In this document: in pieces, positions 12,202 through 23,540 of the stretch
How positions within the stretch are numbered: position 1 is the first letter of the stretch
Layout of the letters: every line of letters starts with the position of its first letter
NCBI GenBank assembly: GCA_031769625.1
Contig: JAUIMM010000016.1
Location: 12,001,501-12,065,500 of the forward strand
Source: Taudactylus pleione
Taxonomy: Eukaryota; Chordata; Amphibia; Anura; Myobatrachidae
Reading direction: 5' to 3'
Length of the DNA: 64,000 nt
Notes under the pieces: model-generated
Databases searched by the model: none
What the model saw: the letters and a program-made list of their open reading frames with translations, nothing else
What the model was told of the DNA's origin: nothing
Program-made: the position numbers and the translations under genes

Positions 12202-13637
12202 GGACCTTATTCATTATCCCAACTGCAACAGCACTCGCAGTTGGCTGATTGTTGCATAATGCGTATGCATTTGCATCACAATGCGCATGCACGAAGGCAA
12301 CACTTCGATTGCAACGCGTTCCAGCAGACCACGCAGAGCCATCACAGAGTAATTGACAGGCAATCTTGAAAACTAATTTTAAAAGTTAAAACACATTGGT
12401 GGAGGGACCTGGCGGTACTGTCTTGGAGCACTAATATCTAAGTATTTAAGGATTTGTTGCCTCTGTGATCTGGTACATTCTCTCACCAGTCATTTGGTGG
12501 ATTTTAAATATGTTTTGTGAAGTATTTGTGTTTTAAGTGTTGATGTAAGATACAAATAAAATTATTAGAACCCTGTTCCGCTCCTGATATACTGTATATA
12601 TATTTTATATAACCTGGCATATCCATTATGAGAAAATGAGGTCAACAAGGAGAACAGGTGAAAGGAGAGGAGAACGGGGACTGCCTAAAGATACCTTGAT
12701 ACGCATATCCCAGGACGTCTTACTGTGCATTGGGGTACGCCCATCATTTTGTTTACCATTCATATATTAATATACGAGTTGAAACGTCATCGATTATATA
12801 TATATATATATATATATATATCTTATAAAGAGAATTATTTGAAAAGAAACCTGTATGGGTGTTTTTGCACTCCGTTTTTACATGAGTATGGTACGATATT
12901 TATTCATCTTCAATACAAAGGGGAGGAATATAATTTATAACACAAATTGCGTTTGGGACTATGGATATCTAGAACATACTACACTCGGCCTTTTTTCTTC
13001 TCTCCTTATTTTCCCTTTCCTGAGGAATACTGAACATAGAACCCGTTACTCCAAGAGGATCATCAACTCTGACATTGGTCAGGGATGCGATTTGGAGCTG
13101 ACCAAAACTAGTGACTTTCTTACCTTTTGGTTTGGTTGTATAAATATATTTCCATAATTCCGATTGATTAATTGCATCATTGTGATTTAAAAAGTAATAT
13201 CTATATAGGTTGTGCGCAGAAATGGGTAGTACTTCACCATTGCTCAATTTGCAGGCAATGAGCATTTGGGGGTGATGGGAGGGTAGTTGAAGAAACGCAG
13301 ACGTGTCTGTCTGTTTGAACGCTGTTGCGTGAGCATGCATAAATTAGCCACAGTGATTGCATATGCAGCTTGAGAGCCCACTGCATGCAAAGAGGTTAGC
13401 AATTTCTAAGTAAGGTCAGGGATGCAGTAATTCTGCGTGAAGGGCCTATGGTACTCGATGTTTATGGAGGTTTGGAAGTTAATACGGATTTGTAATAGCG
13501 TTAGTAGGAGGCAGTGAACGTCTCTATGCTGGCACTGCAACGGCATTGCAATTGCAGGCATTAGCATATTTTCGCAGCAGATCTGTGTTCGATTACGGAG
13601 CTGCGATCGCGATAGCAATCCTTAATGAATCAGGCCC
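12202..13637. mobile_element. Harbinger-like MITE, 1.4 kb, imperfect ends
   Basis: The left end 'ggaccttattcattat' and right end (complement of 'aatgaatcaggccc') are inverted, flanked by TGA on both sides. These termini resemble the GGGCCTGATTCAG family seen many times below. The interior includes an (AT)n run at 12795 and no conserved frame. Confidence 0.45.
12795..12821. repeat. (AT)n microsatellite
   Basis: Pure TA dinucleotide run. Confidence 0.95.
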
Positions 13638-13640
13638 TGA

Positions 13641-14070
13641 GTGCAGAAGTGCCGGCAGTGTCGGCAGTGCAGGGGTGCCGGCGTTGTCCTCAGTGCGGAG
13701 TTGCTAGCAGTGTCGGCAATGCTTGGTGAGATGGTGTCAACACTGTGGGTTTTGCCAGCATTGCGAGTGACAGTGTCCTCGGTGCATGGGGGCCGCTATC
13801 TTGCGTCCGTTTACCCCATTAAAGTCTATGGGGAAGATCTGCTTGGCTGAGAGCCGTGACAGATGGTTCTCTCAGCCAATCAGCAGTCAGCCCACTGATT
13901 TCAATGGGACTTTGAAATTGGCACCCGAGCCAAAACCGCAAGATCCGACAGCGGGATCTTGAGGTGTTGTCTCGGGTAGGGATCCAAGGCAGACAGGGAG
14001 ATCTGAGCTGCGGCTTTGATCACCTCGGATCCTGGAAGTTCGGGCATGTTCGGATTCCGCTCATCTCTAC
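13641..14070. mobile_element. GC-rich fragment ending in a hAT MITE terminus
   Basis: 13641-13790 holds short 'gccggcagtg'-like imperfect repeats. The right end 'ttcggattccgctcatctct' is the complement of the tagagatgagc-type hAT MITE terminus used at 31953. No left partner was found, so it is probably truncated. Confidence 0.45.
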
Positions 14071-14279
14071 TTCTTTTGTGTATAAGTCTTATGCGACTAT
14101 ACATATAGTTATGTCTATATCTTAGATTCTCTATATGTATGCCCCAAATATATAGGATAAAGATAAAGACAAGGTGATGGTGTTATAATTTTTTACTGAT
14201 TGTATCAGAATAAACAGTTATTCAGTACAGGCTAATAGGCTAGTATATAAACAGGTGGTTAGGTGACAGGGTAAAGTCA
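14071..14279. other. No feature seen
   Basis: AT-rich; nothing supported. Confidence 0.3.
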
Positions 14280-15078
14280 TAATAAAACTTAGGTGCTCAT
14301 GATGATGTTAAATCTCTATTATATAGAGTCACTAGTATTAGTCTAGTGAAAGGGATGTCGGCGTTCCGTCGCATTCCATACCTCTGTTTGTCTCTGTCTA
14401 ACCTAGTGAGTCACTGTCCTGTTGTATAGCTTTATTCTGCTATGCTCTATATTGGATCACCAAGAGTGCTGGGCGGTAGGTGGTGGTTTGTTTCAGGAGC
14501 GTGGTTCCCATGTTCCTGGTGCTTGTCCTCGGCTCCTGGATCCCAAGTGTGTGGACTTCTAAGTTACAGTTCTCATGATATCTCTGGTTGTGATGCAGAA
14601 GAATATCTCATGATATCTCTGGTGGTAATGCAGAAGGCATCTGCAAACAGGCTTCCTTGGTGCTAATGGAATGGTCTGTCAGACTGAACAAGTGTTGTAT
14701 GTGTCTACAGACATATAGCGGCCTTACGGGCCTTCTTCGTGGAATGTGATGGGATATTCCTAGCATCTGTCTCATATCCATGTGTTGCGGTGATGTTATT
14801 TGTGGACTGGAATCCTTGTTGCTTAGGTGATGAATAAAGCTGTCCATGTTAACTGTCACACTGCTGTTTTCACTTTCTGCATGTGCAGAATGTGTACCCA
14901 TTTTCCTTATTATAAATGGAAAGTCCATGTTGTTTTGTTACTTTCTCCTTATGGATAAGTATTTCTGGAAGATATCTGTGATATTTTGTTGCGTATGGTG
15001 TCTAGCCCTTATATATGTTTTTATAGATCTTGTGTTCATAAATTTGTATTCCACTATCAGCCCTCTGTGTACTTGATG
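14280..15078 (-). repeat. PLE terminal repeat, copy 1
   Basis: Aligns over about 800 bp with 25329-26092 in the same orientation ('aaaacttaggtgctcatgat', 'gagtgctgggcggtaggtgg', 'tggaatccttgttgc', 'cattctgcatgtgcag'-like words). It lies downstream, in minus sense, of the PLE body at 16.3-19.05 kb and carries a hammerhead-derived motif at 14712-14744, so it is interpreted as that element's 3' terminal repeat. Confidence 0.55.
14712..14744 (-). ncRNA. Degenerate hammerhead-like motif
   Basis: On the minus strand: 'CACGAAGA', the helix 'aGGCC cgtaa GGCC', then G followed by 'ctatatg', where an intact core would read GAAAC. Paired with the same site at 25711 in the second copy. Confidence 0.4.
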
Positions 15079-15420
15079 TTGCACATCTAGGTATAGATGA
15101 TCCTTATATCCTCATTATTTCCTTTACTGTTCTTTGGTTTATTCTAAAGCAACTCACTCTTCATTTTATAAATCTTTTCCCACTTAGTTCTTTCACTACA
15201 TGAAATAACATAAAACGCCCACAGAGTACTCTGTATAATATTTACTTAATCAAAACGGGATTGCACAGTACATACATAAACCTGCTACAAATAACTACAA
15301 AACTACATATTCAATTACACATATAAAATGCAGTTTACATATATATGTATATCCTAATTGTTCAATGTAAGCAATGTAATATAATAATACGATACGTATG
15401 CCCTTGGAGTTTACAGGTCT
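15079..15420. other. No feature seen
   Basis: AT-rich, no frame or repeat boundary supported. Confidence 0.3.
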
Positions 15421-15757
15421 TACCCTGGGTACACACCTGAACATTATCGGCCTGATTTGGCTAATTTGGCTAAATCAGAACAACAAATTGGGCATATTGT
15501 ACAGTGTGTATGCCCGATTTGCGCACCCCCGTGGTCGCATGCAATATACACCATATACCATACACTGTGCTGCACAGTCAATCACACGATATCGCATGTG
15601 AGACTGTACATATTAATGATGGATCGAACAGTGATTGTTCCATCGTTCATTAAATCTTTTAAGTGTGTACTGGCAATTATGCAATGTCCAGGGTGAAGGC
15701 AAATTGCCCTGAATATCGGCACAATTGCTGGTCGTTTAGGTATGTACCCAGCCTTAG
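15421..15757. mobile_element. Palindromic MITE with TTAccCTGGGTAC ends
   Basis: Left 'ttaccctgggtacacacct' and right 'aggtatgtacccagcctta' are inverted repeats. The interior has further complementary words (aattgccctg, cgatatcgcatg). The superfamily is not certain. Confidence 0.6.
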
Positions 15758-16274
15758 AAAGTCTTCAATGAACAGTCCATACAAGTGTATCTGTGTTCAG
15801 ACTCAGTTCATTCTCTTATCTGGATATTTGATGTAACGTGTCACAGGAAGTGGGGGAAGTGATCTTTGTCTCCTGATCAAGTGTGTGTGTGTGTGGCCAG
15901 GTCTTTTCATGTGTTAAATAAAAGCAAGCAAAACGGAATTATACTCACAAAAGGCTAAGAAATCACCAGTATCTGTGAGGACCATACCAAATGTCAGCTA
16001 CTCCTTAAATGTTGAATAATAGAATTCTCATGTAACAATCCTGATCATTGTTATATTGGTTTGGAGCACTATTTTACCGGAACATGTTGTGTATATATTA
16101 GTAATTAGATTTTATAGTTGGTCTACAGATATTATGGCATAGGTGTCTATTCAGGAGAAGTGTTGACCTACAGTATGTTGATGTTGACTTACACTACTAA
16201 CATTGGGTTATCACTGATTTGATCTCATTATCTATGTTTAAGTCTAAATGAATCAGTGTTTTGAGAATAAAAAT
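15758..16274. other. No gene seen
   Basis: Probably PLE 3' untranslated DNA because it lies between the PLE protein end and its terminal repeat; includes a (TG)n run at about 15883. Confidence 0.35.
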
Positions 16275-16279
16275 CCATT

Positions 16280-16960
16280 TTAATTATTTTGATCTTCAAA
16301 ATAACCTCCTCTCGAGTCCTGTTTCACATGTTTGATTCCTATGATTCTGAGGCCCTTATGGTTACTCTCATGTTTCTCTTTGAAGTGATGGGACAGGCTA
16401 TGTGTGTCTAGCCCTCTCTTTATATTCCTGTTACGTTCGGTTGTTCTCATTTTCAATTTCCTTGTCGTTCTGCCTACATATTGTTGCCCACATGGACATT
16501 TGGCTAGATAGGTGACTTGTTCTGTGTCACAGGTCATATATACTTGAATTTTGTATTTCTTTTTTGTCTTGTTAGACTTAAACTCTTGTAACCCCTTAGT
16601 GGTGTTTGACAGTGTTTTACAATATACATAGTTGTTACAATGATAAACAATAATTTTTGGTTTGTAAGTGAGTGTACTCTGGGAAGATGCTGTTGTGGGG
16701 GTATGGTTGTTGACCAATTTTCTCCCTAAATCTGGAGCTTTTTTGTATGTGATGATCAGGCTCAATGGTAGGATGTCTTTTAGAGTATCATCCTCTAGTA
16801 AAATGTGTCAGTGTTTACATAGTATAGCTTGTAGTTTCCTGGTGTCCTGACTGTATTGGGTTATGAACTATGTTTTGTAATGGTTGTTTTATTCTTTAGA
16901 CCTAGGTTTATAATCTAGAAGTGTACTTCTATTGTTGCTGATGTCTTGAATATTGTCTCT
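16280..16960 (-). pseudogene. PLE GIY-YIG endonuclease domain, partly open
   Basis: A 161-residue open stretch (16280-16765). It begins 'MSLIITYKKAPDLGRKLVN', the PLE 'PnL+..L' linker, passes a Cys-containing knuckle ('YHCNNYVYC'), then 'VTYLAKCPCGQQYVGRTTRK' with the GIY-YIG fold's Y-x-V/L and YVG elements, followed by 'RTTERNRNIKRG' and 'LSHHFKEKH'. The usual Glu near the C-terminus cannot be assigned with certainty. The protein ends 'RGGYFEDQNN', shorter than related tails, so it is probably truncated. Confidence 0.8.
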
Positions 16961-16965
16961 ATTAA

Positions 16966-17404
16966 GGGGGTGATTCAGCAGTGGATGGAATTGCAAAGCT
17001 GCATGCAGGCAGCTTTGCAATTCCATTCTTGCAAATATGCAAAATCAGCAGGAGGTGTATGACAGCCCTTGCTGCATTTGAGATCCCAGAATTGCAACTG
17101 AGGTCACAGGCTGAGATCACCATCATGCCCATCGGTCGTGATGGTAGTTGATGCCGGCCTGCCACCCACATGGGTAAGCATCAGCTTACTTAGGCTGGCT
17201 GGCTTGGGAGGCCAGGAAACTGTGTTCATCAATGCAGTCCCTGGCCTTGCCACTTATGAAAAATGGGAATGTTGGCTGCCCCACCCCCACACCGCCCCTT
17301 AAATGCCTCTGCCTGTCAATCAGACAGAGGCATCAAAGGGGCTGTATGCAATTACACTTGGAGAATGAGCCCTGCACATGCACAGATTCCTGATAATCAG
17401 CCCC
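16966..17404. mobile_element. GGGGGTGATTCAG MITE inside the PLE
   Basis: Left 'gggggtgattcagcagtgg' and right 'tgataatcagcccc' are inverted. The PLE reading resumes on both sides, so insertion followed PLE integration. Internal inverted words 'ggaattgcaaagctgc' and 'gcagctttgcaattcc' form a strong hairpin at the left end. Confidence 0.75.
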
Positions 17405-19038
17405 TATGTATTTGTCATACCTTTTGGATAAGTATTATGATTTTATCTCTTTCTCTTGTGTAAGGCAATCCTCTTTACTTGTACAGTTTTGTTTTATCCT
17501 ATTAAATTGGTTCATTAGTACAGTGTTTTAGCAGTTGGGATTAGATAAGATGTAACTATTTACATCCACTGATGTTTTTGTGTTTTTAAGTTGTTATCTT
17601 TGATGAAGATTGTGATAGCTAGAAAATTTACTCTGTTTGCTGTATTCTGTGGTGAAGACCAAATTGTTACTGTTATTGTTAATGTGTTTAAGGAAGTTTT
17701 TCAGTGATTCGTCATCACTTTCCAGATAAAGAAAATGTCATCAATGTATCTTCACCAGTGGACCATGCTTAGACCAGATATTTTTGGTCTCCCACCTACT
17801 CATAAATAGGTTTGCATAGCTTGGGGCAAATCTTGTCTCCATAGCTGTCCCTGTTGTTTGGTGGTAGAATGTTCCCTTGGACCATAGATAATTATGTTCT
17901 GAGATTAATTTCACCCCTTGTATGATAAAGCAAACCTGTTCATATTTAAGTGTGTTGTCAATACTTAGGGTGTGTTTCAGGCTTCCAATCCTTGTGTATG
18001 TTCAATGTCCGTATATAGTGAGGTAACATTACTGGTGCAAAGCCAATATTCTTTGTCCCATTTAATTTTTTTTTGTGTCAGGAGTATATCAGTGATATCT
18101 TTGAGGTATGATTTTTGGCTTTTAATGTACAGCATGGTTGGAGAAAATGGTCAATGTACTGTGATAAATTGTCTGTGAGGGAGTTAATGCACACAAAATG
18201 ATTGGTATCCCTGGTGGTTTGTTTGGATTCTCATGTATTTTTGGTAAAATATAAAATACAGGTGTCACTGAATGTTGGTTGTCTATAAAGTCTAACTCTT
18301 GTTTGGATTGTATGCCTTTGTTGTGGCCCTCCTTCAGGAGATTTATCAAAATTGCCTGGTATTGATTAGCTGGATAACTGTTTAGTGTTTCGTAGGTATT
18401 TGTGTCATTCAAAAATGTTAAAGATTCTTCTAGGTAGTCTGCTTTGTCAAGTAGAACAATTCCCCTCTCTTATCTGCCGGCTTCATGATTAGGTCTTTGT
18501 TGTTGCTTAGCTCTCATAGTGATAAGGTTTATGTCCTAGACAGATTATCTTAGTGTTTTTCAGTCTTGTATCCAATTTGTCTAAATAATTAGTGGTTAAT
18601 GTCTCAAAAGTGATTCTCAGATGTCCCTTCAGGTGTATTCGGTAAAATTTAGATTTGGGTCTAAAATCCGAGTGTTTATAAATTTAGTCCTGTTTTGGTT
18701 TGTGTTGTATGTTGGTGTTTTTAATGTGGTATTACTGAAGTGTTAACTTCTGGGTGAATCTATGGAGATCTAAATATATCTTATTTTGGTGCAAATTTCA
18801 GTCCTTTTTGTAATACAGTATTGTGCTGTATCTCCAGTGTGATCTTGCTCAAGTTGAAGATATTTGTGAGTGGGATTCTGCACAGAAAAAAATCATTTGT
18901 GTAATTCTTGTAACCAACATAACAAAGTTTAATCCACAAAGTGTGGTACAAAAGACTCAAGTTGGTGGTGCTCCTTAGAGTCAGAACTTGAACATTGATA
19001 CCAAAGGGAGAAATAACTATGGTGGGATAGTAAAACAC
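17405..19038 (-). pseudogene. PLE reverse transcriptase, broken
   Basis: The RT fingers and palm are recognisable in several frames. The active-site box YIDDIFFIW is encoded by the complement of 17723-17749, so both catalytic Asp residues survive. Upstream, 'FYILPKIHENPNKPPGIPI' is the PLE hallmark before RT motif 1. Downstream of YIDD the frame is lost before the MITE. Family knowledge: PLE RT performs target-primed reverse transcription. There is no continuous frame, so it is inactive. Confidence 0.8.
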
Positions 19039-19103
19039 TTAACTGGTATCTCACTGGTATTTAGTACCTAGAAGTTTTAAAATAAAGAAGAAACCCACAC
19101 ACA

Positions 19104-19262
19104 GGGGTATATGTACTAAGTGAGAGTTTTTAGAAATGGAGATGTTGCCCATAGCAACCAATCAGCTACTACTTAACATTTAACTAGCACCTTCAAGAAG
19201 ATGATAGCTAGAATACGATTGGTTGCTATGGGCAACATCTCCACTTTTGAAAACTCTCACTT
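19104..19262. mobile_element. Harbinger-like palindromic MITE (right end trimmed)
   Basis: 'ggggtatatgtactaagtga' opens it. The arms 'gatgttgcccatagcaacca' and their complement pair across the centre. The right arm stops at 'aaaactctcactt', lacking the last ~18 bp. Confidence 0.75.
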
Positions 19263-19969
19263 TGGACTTGCAGAACGACACCACACACACTTAACAATAG
19301 AAAAATAAGCCAACTGGAAGATGATGCTGAGGAGGAGCAGGGAACAACAGAAAGGATACACACCATACAAACACAACAGATACACCGAGACACAAAAATA
19401 TCTTCAACTTGATACCAAAGGGGCAAATAGAGAAAGTAGACTCTTTTCTTGGGGCACTCTTGTTATATATATTATAAAAATGGTTAAAATATAACTTTTA
19501 TTAGGATTAATTAAAATATATTTCTCCAACAGTCTCTACAAGTAAATACATATATGTTAGTTTTCAATAAATATAGATGAAAAACTCCATTTAATGGGTA
19601 CAAGATTTATTGAGTTCAGAGTATCAACCTGAGTACCTCATATATGGTCCTGGAGTGGTTCAAATGGTGAACATTTTCTAGAAATGATGTCAAAGGAACC
19701 AGAGGAATAGTATGTGTAATATAAGGCAATGTTGATTACACAGAGTATCCTATAATACAATCACTCTCAGTGTTGGTGAAGAAGGCAATGGTTTGTAAAC
19801 CTTCATAAATTCACTTAAATCTAGTGAATACACATAGTATTAGTGGTATTTGTATATGGACCATTCTTCTCACACAGCTACTTATTTGCATAAGTGCCAA
19901 AGTTGAGCTTAAAAATGTGTGTATTGCTCTTTCCACACAAACTCTTATTCACATAAGCATTAATGTTAA
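19263..19969. other. No gene seen
   Basis: A word near 19408 ('gataccaaaggggcaaat') resembles 18997 in the PLE, so part may be displaced PLE sequence; otherwise unassigned. Confidence 0.3.
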
Positions 19970-20164
19970 ACCCAGAATTGTGAACATGATATCTAATTTC
20001 CTACACCGTTCACCCGATTTGGATGTAATTACCCTCAAATTAAATCTGAAAGTCTGCAGTTAAAGCACATCTTGCTTGTTTCATTTCAAAACCATTGTGG
20101 TGGTGAATAGAGGCCAAAATCTGAAAATTCTGTCAATGTCCCAATATTTATGGACCTGACTGTA
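19970..20164 (+). mobile_element. Tc1-like element, terminal fragment
   Basis: Ends 'tatttatggacctgactgta', the complement of the Tc1-type TACAGTCAGGTCCATAAA terminus. The preceding 'aatctgaaagtctgcagtta' and 'aagcacatcttg' are the usual subterminal words of this vertebrate Tc1 family. The transposase is absent. Confidence 0.75.
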
Positions 20165-20900
20165 TATCTACACACACACACATACTGTACACACATGTAG
20201 GGTCAGACGGGCACAGTTGGTGGCTGATGTGGGCCCCACTATTTCAGAGCCCAGGCCACCAACTCTGACCAACTGCCCACTGCTCACAAACTATGAAACC
20301 AGCAGCAGCTGGCACTTTTTCTGGAAGTTCCTGATGTGTGTTTGAGTGGTGTGTGTATTTTCAATAAATGGGTTCACGCAGCAGCATCATGGGACGCAGG
20401 TGGGTAGAGCCCAGAACCAGGTGGAAGGAACAGGACAGACACAGGCGGCATAGAAAAAACAGTGTCTCAAGTTTAATTTGAGTCCTGGACTAAGGAAATT
20501 TTTAAGACCTTCCAGGCACATACAAATATTCCACTTTCAAATTTCTAATCCTCATTGTTATTAGAATTGACAACACAATGTATAATTTTTGCCAGTTATT
20601 GTGTTTCAAAACTTTTTCCTTGTGATTCCAAGCTGGCAACTGAGAATTCTATAGAGGTAATCCAATTAAATGCAATGTACTCGCTAGTGTGAGTCACCGC
20701 GACAACAGCCGCTCTTGATGGCAGCCTGGATTTGCATATAAGTGCCCACAGGGCCTTAGGGCTCTTAGCAAATTATGAAAATTCGGGCTCAGAGCGGGTC
20801 GCCATGGGTGTGAGATGCTGTGCCATTGCCGGCATTTTTACGCCATGGCATGCAATTCCGCTGTATTTATTGTTATTTTTATGTAGATCTATTTGGAAAG
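20165..20900. other. No gene seen
   Basis: Starts with a CA-rich run; no supported frame or element boundary. Confidence 0.3.
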
Positions 20901-20904
20901 GGAT

Positions 20905-21320
20905 GAAGTCAGGATACTGGTGGGTGCTGTCCCACCCACCGATATCCTGACATTTACATCCCAACATGGGACTAAAGATAGGTGTTGAAATCCTGATGCC
21001 TAACATTAGCCCCACTATGGAATCCCGACACCCAGCATACCGAATGGAGGTATGCCGGGTGTCTTAGCATGTAACCAAAAGGAGGGAGGGTTAGGTTTGG
21101 GGACCCCCGGGGGTACAGCACCCCCCGGGAGGATTAGGTTTAGGGTGCGGGGAATGGGGGTTAGGTTTAGGCACTAATGGGGGGAGGTTAGGGTTAGGCA
21201 CTAGGAGCGGGGGGGAATTGGGGTTAGGCACCCCTAAAAGAGGATTAGGGTTAGGGGGAGAGAGTGGAGGTTTAAGGTACTTACCTTCAGCTGTTGGGAT
21301 TTCAACCTGCTGTCAGTATT
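20905..21320. mobile_element. MITE with telomere-like core, copy 1
   Basis: The core at 21080-21275 repeats 'ggttaggtttaggcac' and 'ggattagggttaggggg'-type words, GGTTAG-rich and imperfect. The flanks carry inverted 'gggattcc/gggatttcaac' and 'tatgccgggtgtc'-type words as in copies at 39989 and 54226, but in the opposite orientation. The boundaries are approximate. Confidence 0.6.
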
Positions 21321-21577
21321 ACAAACCGATTATTTTGGAAAGTATGCTGAGATATATTGATTTGTATTATAATCGTTTTAATATATAAAAATCTGGCTTC
21401 AAGTGCTCTGCGCTGTGATATGTAAATAAGTTGATCAGTATTAATAGAATATATAGAAATGGAAACTAAGCACTGAAAGAGAAAGCACTTAAAAAGATAC
21501 AAAAATTAAAATAACAAATATAATGTTTAAAAGTCCTCTTGGTACATGATGTAGGTGAGCGGTATCACTGGTTTGAA

Positions 21578-22667
21578 GATGTCCATGGAGTAAGACTACT
21601 AACACTTACCCTTACTGGCCCTACGTTTCAAACCTTTGCAGGTTCTTTATCAAGGATCCTTACGCATTGTAACATACAGAGCGCCACTTGGAAGAAGTTC
21701 CAAAGAACATCGCTAACGGCGTCTGACGTCATTACTTAGCGCCGTGGAGAAGACACGCTGTACTCATGGACACTAGAGAATTATCAGACACTGGATCCCA
21801 GGTGTCTAACACACTTATCGAGGATACCATTTGCAAGTCAAAGGTAGGGCCAGTAAAGGCAAGTAAATAGAAAAGGAGAGAGCGCTGAACTCAATATTAT
21901 ATATTTATATATTTGTTAGTCAATTATTAAAAATGCATAACATTTTAATTATTACAATTGGTATATTCCAGTGGCCGGCCAACAAAATTGTAATACCATC
22001 ATTAATTATTGATCCCCATCAAATAGTAAATACCACATATAAAATGTTACATAAAAAAAATTATATATAAAAAACACTAAAAATACAGCATAAAAAAACA
22101 CCTTATTGATCTGAAAATAATTATACTGCATTAGATGGTAACTGTTGTAAATGGATGAATGTCTCTCTTTCCAGAAATCTTTATGCCTATACAAGATAAG
22201 CTATATGAAAAGGCAACAAATAGCAGGCAATAGTTGCAAAGATACTTGAGTAAAAAATAGAAACTCTTTTGTTCTGAAATAGATTGATACAAAGTATTTG
22301 GTTCCTTCTGATTGATCTAATAAAACTTCCTGACAATAAACTCATTTTCAGTGTGAGATGGTTCAGCTGCTTTCCCGGTATAGCAGCTTAAAGCAATATA
22401 TTAATTATCATTGTAATGCAATTTTACTTTTGCCTTTTCATATAGCTTATGAATATTGCTGAGTTCAGCGCTCTCTTTTTCTATTTACTTTTCCAAGACT
22501 AGGAGGTTTTTTGAGTAGATCTCCCACCCAGAGAGCTGCAGATTCAGCAAACTATACATTGATTGTTTTTCATTGTAAAGTTTTTTTATATATAAGATTG
22601 GCGCCAGGAATATTCTGTTTTTTTTCATTAAGGCAAGTGTTTGTAGTCTTACTCCATGGACATTTTC
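21578..22667. repeat. 1.1-kb inverted repeat built of PLE terminal sequence
   Basis: 'tgtccatggagtaagactac' at 21579 recurs inverted at about 22650. 'aagtaaatagaaaaggagag' at 21861 recurs inverted at about 22480. 'gctatatgaaaaggca' at 22199 recurs inverted at 22432. The left arm also carries a hammerhead-like core. Probably two PLE ends integrated tail to tail. Confidence 0.6.
21619..21660 (-). ncRNA. Hammerhead-like core at PLE end
   Basis: Minus strand: 'CCTTGATAAAG', helix 'AACC tgcaaa GGTT', then 'TGAAACGTAG'. The GAAAC box and stem II are intact and the first box differs by few bases from CUGANGA. Confidence 0.5.
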
Positions 22668-22681
22668 TAACCAGAGATTAA

Positions 22682-23040
22682 GGGGGGCGATTCAGACCCG
22701 TTCGCTAGGATGCGATTTCTTGTAGCCAACAGAGGCTAGGTATGCAAATTCCGTGATCGCATGGCCAGGCTTAAAGACGCCCTCTATCTTAGACAGAGAT
22801 GGCAGAGTGATCGGACGCCAGTGTAATGAGGCCCACTTTTCATTCTTAGCACACTTCATCTCCAGGAAGTGTTTGATTTTTTAATAACATTGAGAGCCAT
22901 CGGAGCAGCACGCAGCCATTGAGTTAGACCCTACCCCACCACAAACACTGCGATCACTGCAGTGTGAAATACAACCAGGTGACATGTACAATGATGCTTC
23001 CATGCTAATTATGCATGCCCAAAGAATGCTGTTTTGATAG
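22682..23040. mobile_element. GGGGCGATTCAG-type MITE, right end missing
   Basis: Begins 'aggggggcgattcagaccc'. The internal 'gacgccctctat' and 'agcactgc'-like words match 37600-38110. It stops at about 23040, where PLE terminal sequence begins. Confidence 0.5.
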
Positions 23041-23500
23041 ATAGAAAAATAGAGAGCACTCACCAGGGTCTTTGTAGAAAGATAGTTTATTCACAGATAA
23101 TTAATATATACTCATTTAGTCAACATTTTGGCCACAGCACATGACCTTCATTGGGACAGGAGCACCACCAAGAGAGACAAGATATACACCACAGTGCTCG
23201 TGAACTCCTTTTATACCATAGGCAATCTGTTAGAGACACTCCCCCAACAGGTACCCTGAAGTGACGTCATATCATGCATAAAAATACAAATGGGGCTTGC
23301 TGGACTCAACCAGCCTGTCCTGAAGCCACATACTGTATATGTTTACCTTAATGGATAATACCTCTCATGAGGTGGCACCAAGTTCATATCCCTAAATACT
23401 GTAGCTTCATCATCAGCCCAAAAGCGCTAATAAAGGCGCTGAAATGTTGTACTTTATAGCTATGTGATTGTGCATTCATTTTTCATCCAGAGTGCCGCCT
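23041..23500. repeat. PLE terminal sequences, two opposed ends
   Basis: 'gcactcaccagggtctttgt' resembles 48932 in the PLE tail at 48.8-50.2 kb. A minus-strand hammerhead-like motif lies at 23121-23160 ('CCCAATGA', helix, 'AAAATG') and a plus-strand one at 23411-23450 (helix 'AGCGC/GCGCT', 'GAAATGTTG'). Confidence 0.5.
23411..23450 (+). ncRNA. Degenerate hammerhead-like motif
   Basis: Helix 'aAGCGC taataaag GCGCT' followed by 'GAAATGTTG'; the first core box is poorly preserved. Confidence 0.35.
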
Positions 23501-23507
23501 GTGGACT

Positions 23508-23508
<1 letters not shown>

Positions 23509-23539
<31 letters not shown>
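23509..23539. repeat. (AT)n microsatellite
   Basis: TA dinucleotide run adjoining the PLE end. Confidence 0.95.

Positions 23540-23540
<1 letters not shown>

Larger units (their letters stand above)
16275..19050 (-). mobile_element. Penelope-like element body, minus strand, interrupted
   Basis: Reads right to left as an upstream PLE ORF segment (18781-19038, 'IFNLSKITLEI' and 'LQKGLKFAPK'), the RT palm start (18122-18412, 'SVTPVFYILPKIHENPNKPP'), an RT block 'QTTGTAMETRFAPSYANLFM' (about 17810-17880), the catalytic YIDD motif (17723-17749) and a GIY-YIG C-terminus (16280-16765). The order is that of vertebrate PLEs. A 439-bp MITE splits it at 16966-17404, and frameshifts occur throughout. 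Confidence 0.85.

Noticed and set aside
16275..19050. An intact, active Penelope-like element
   Set aside because: Although YIDD is kept, the frame is broken repeatedly and a MITE splits it.
21080..21275. A true telomere or subtelomere
   Set aside because: The TTAGG-like units are degenerate, lie between MITE ends, and recur at two other places in both orientations.
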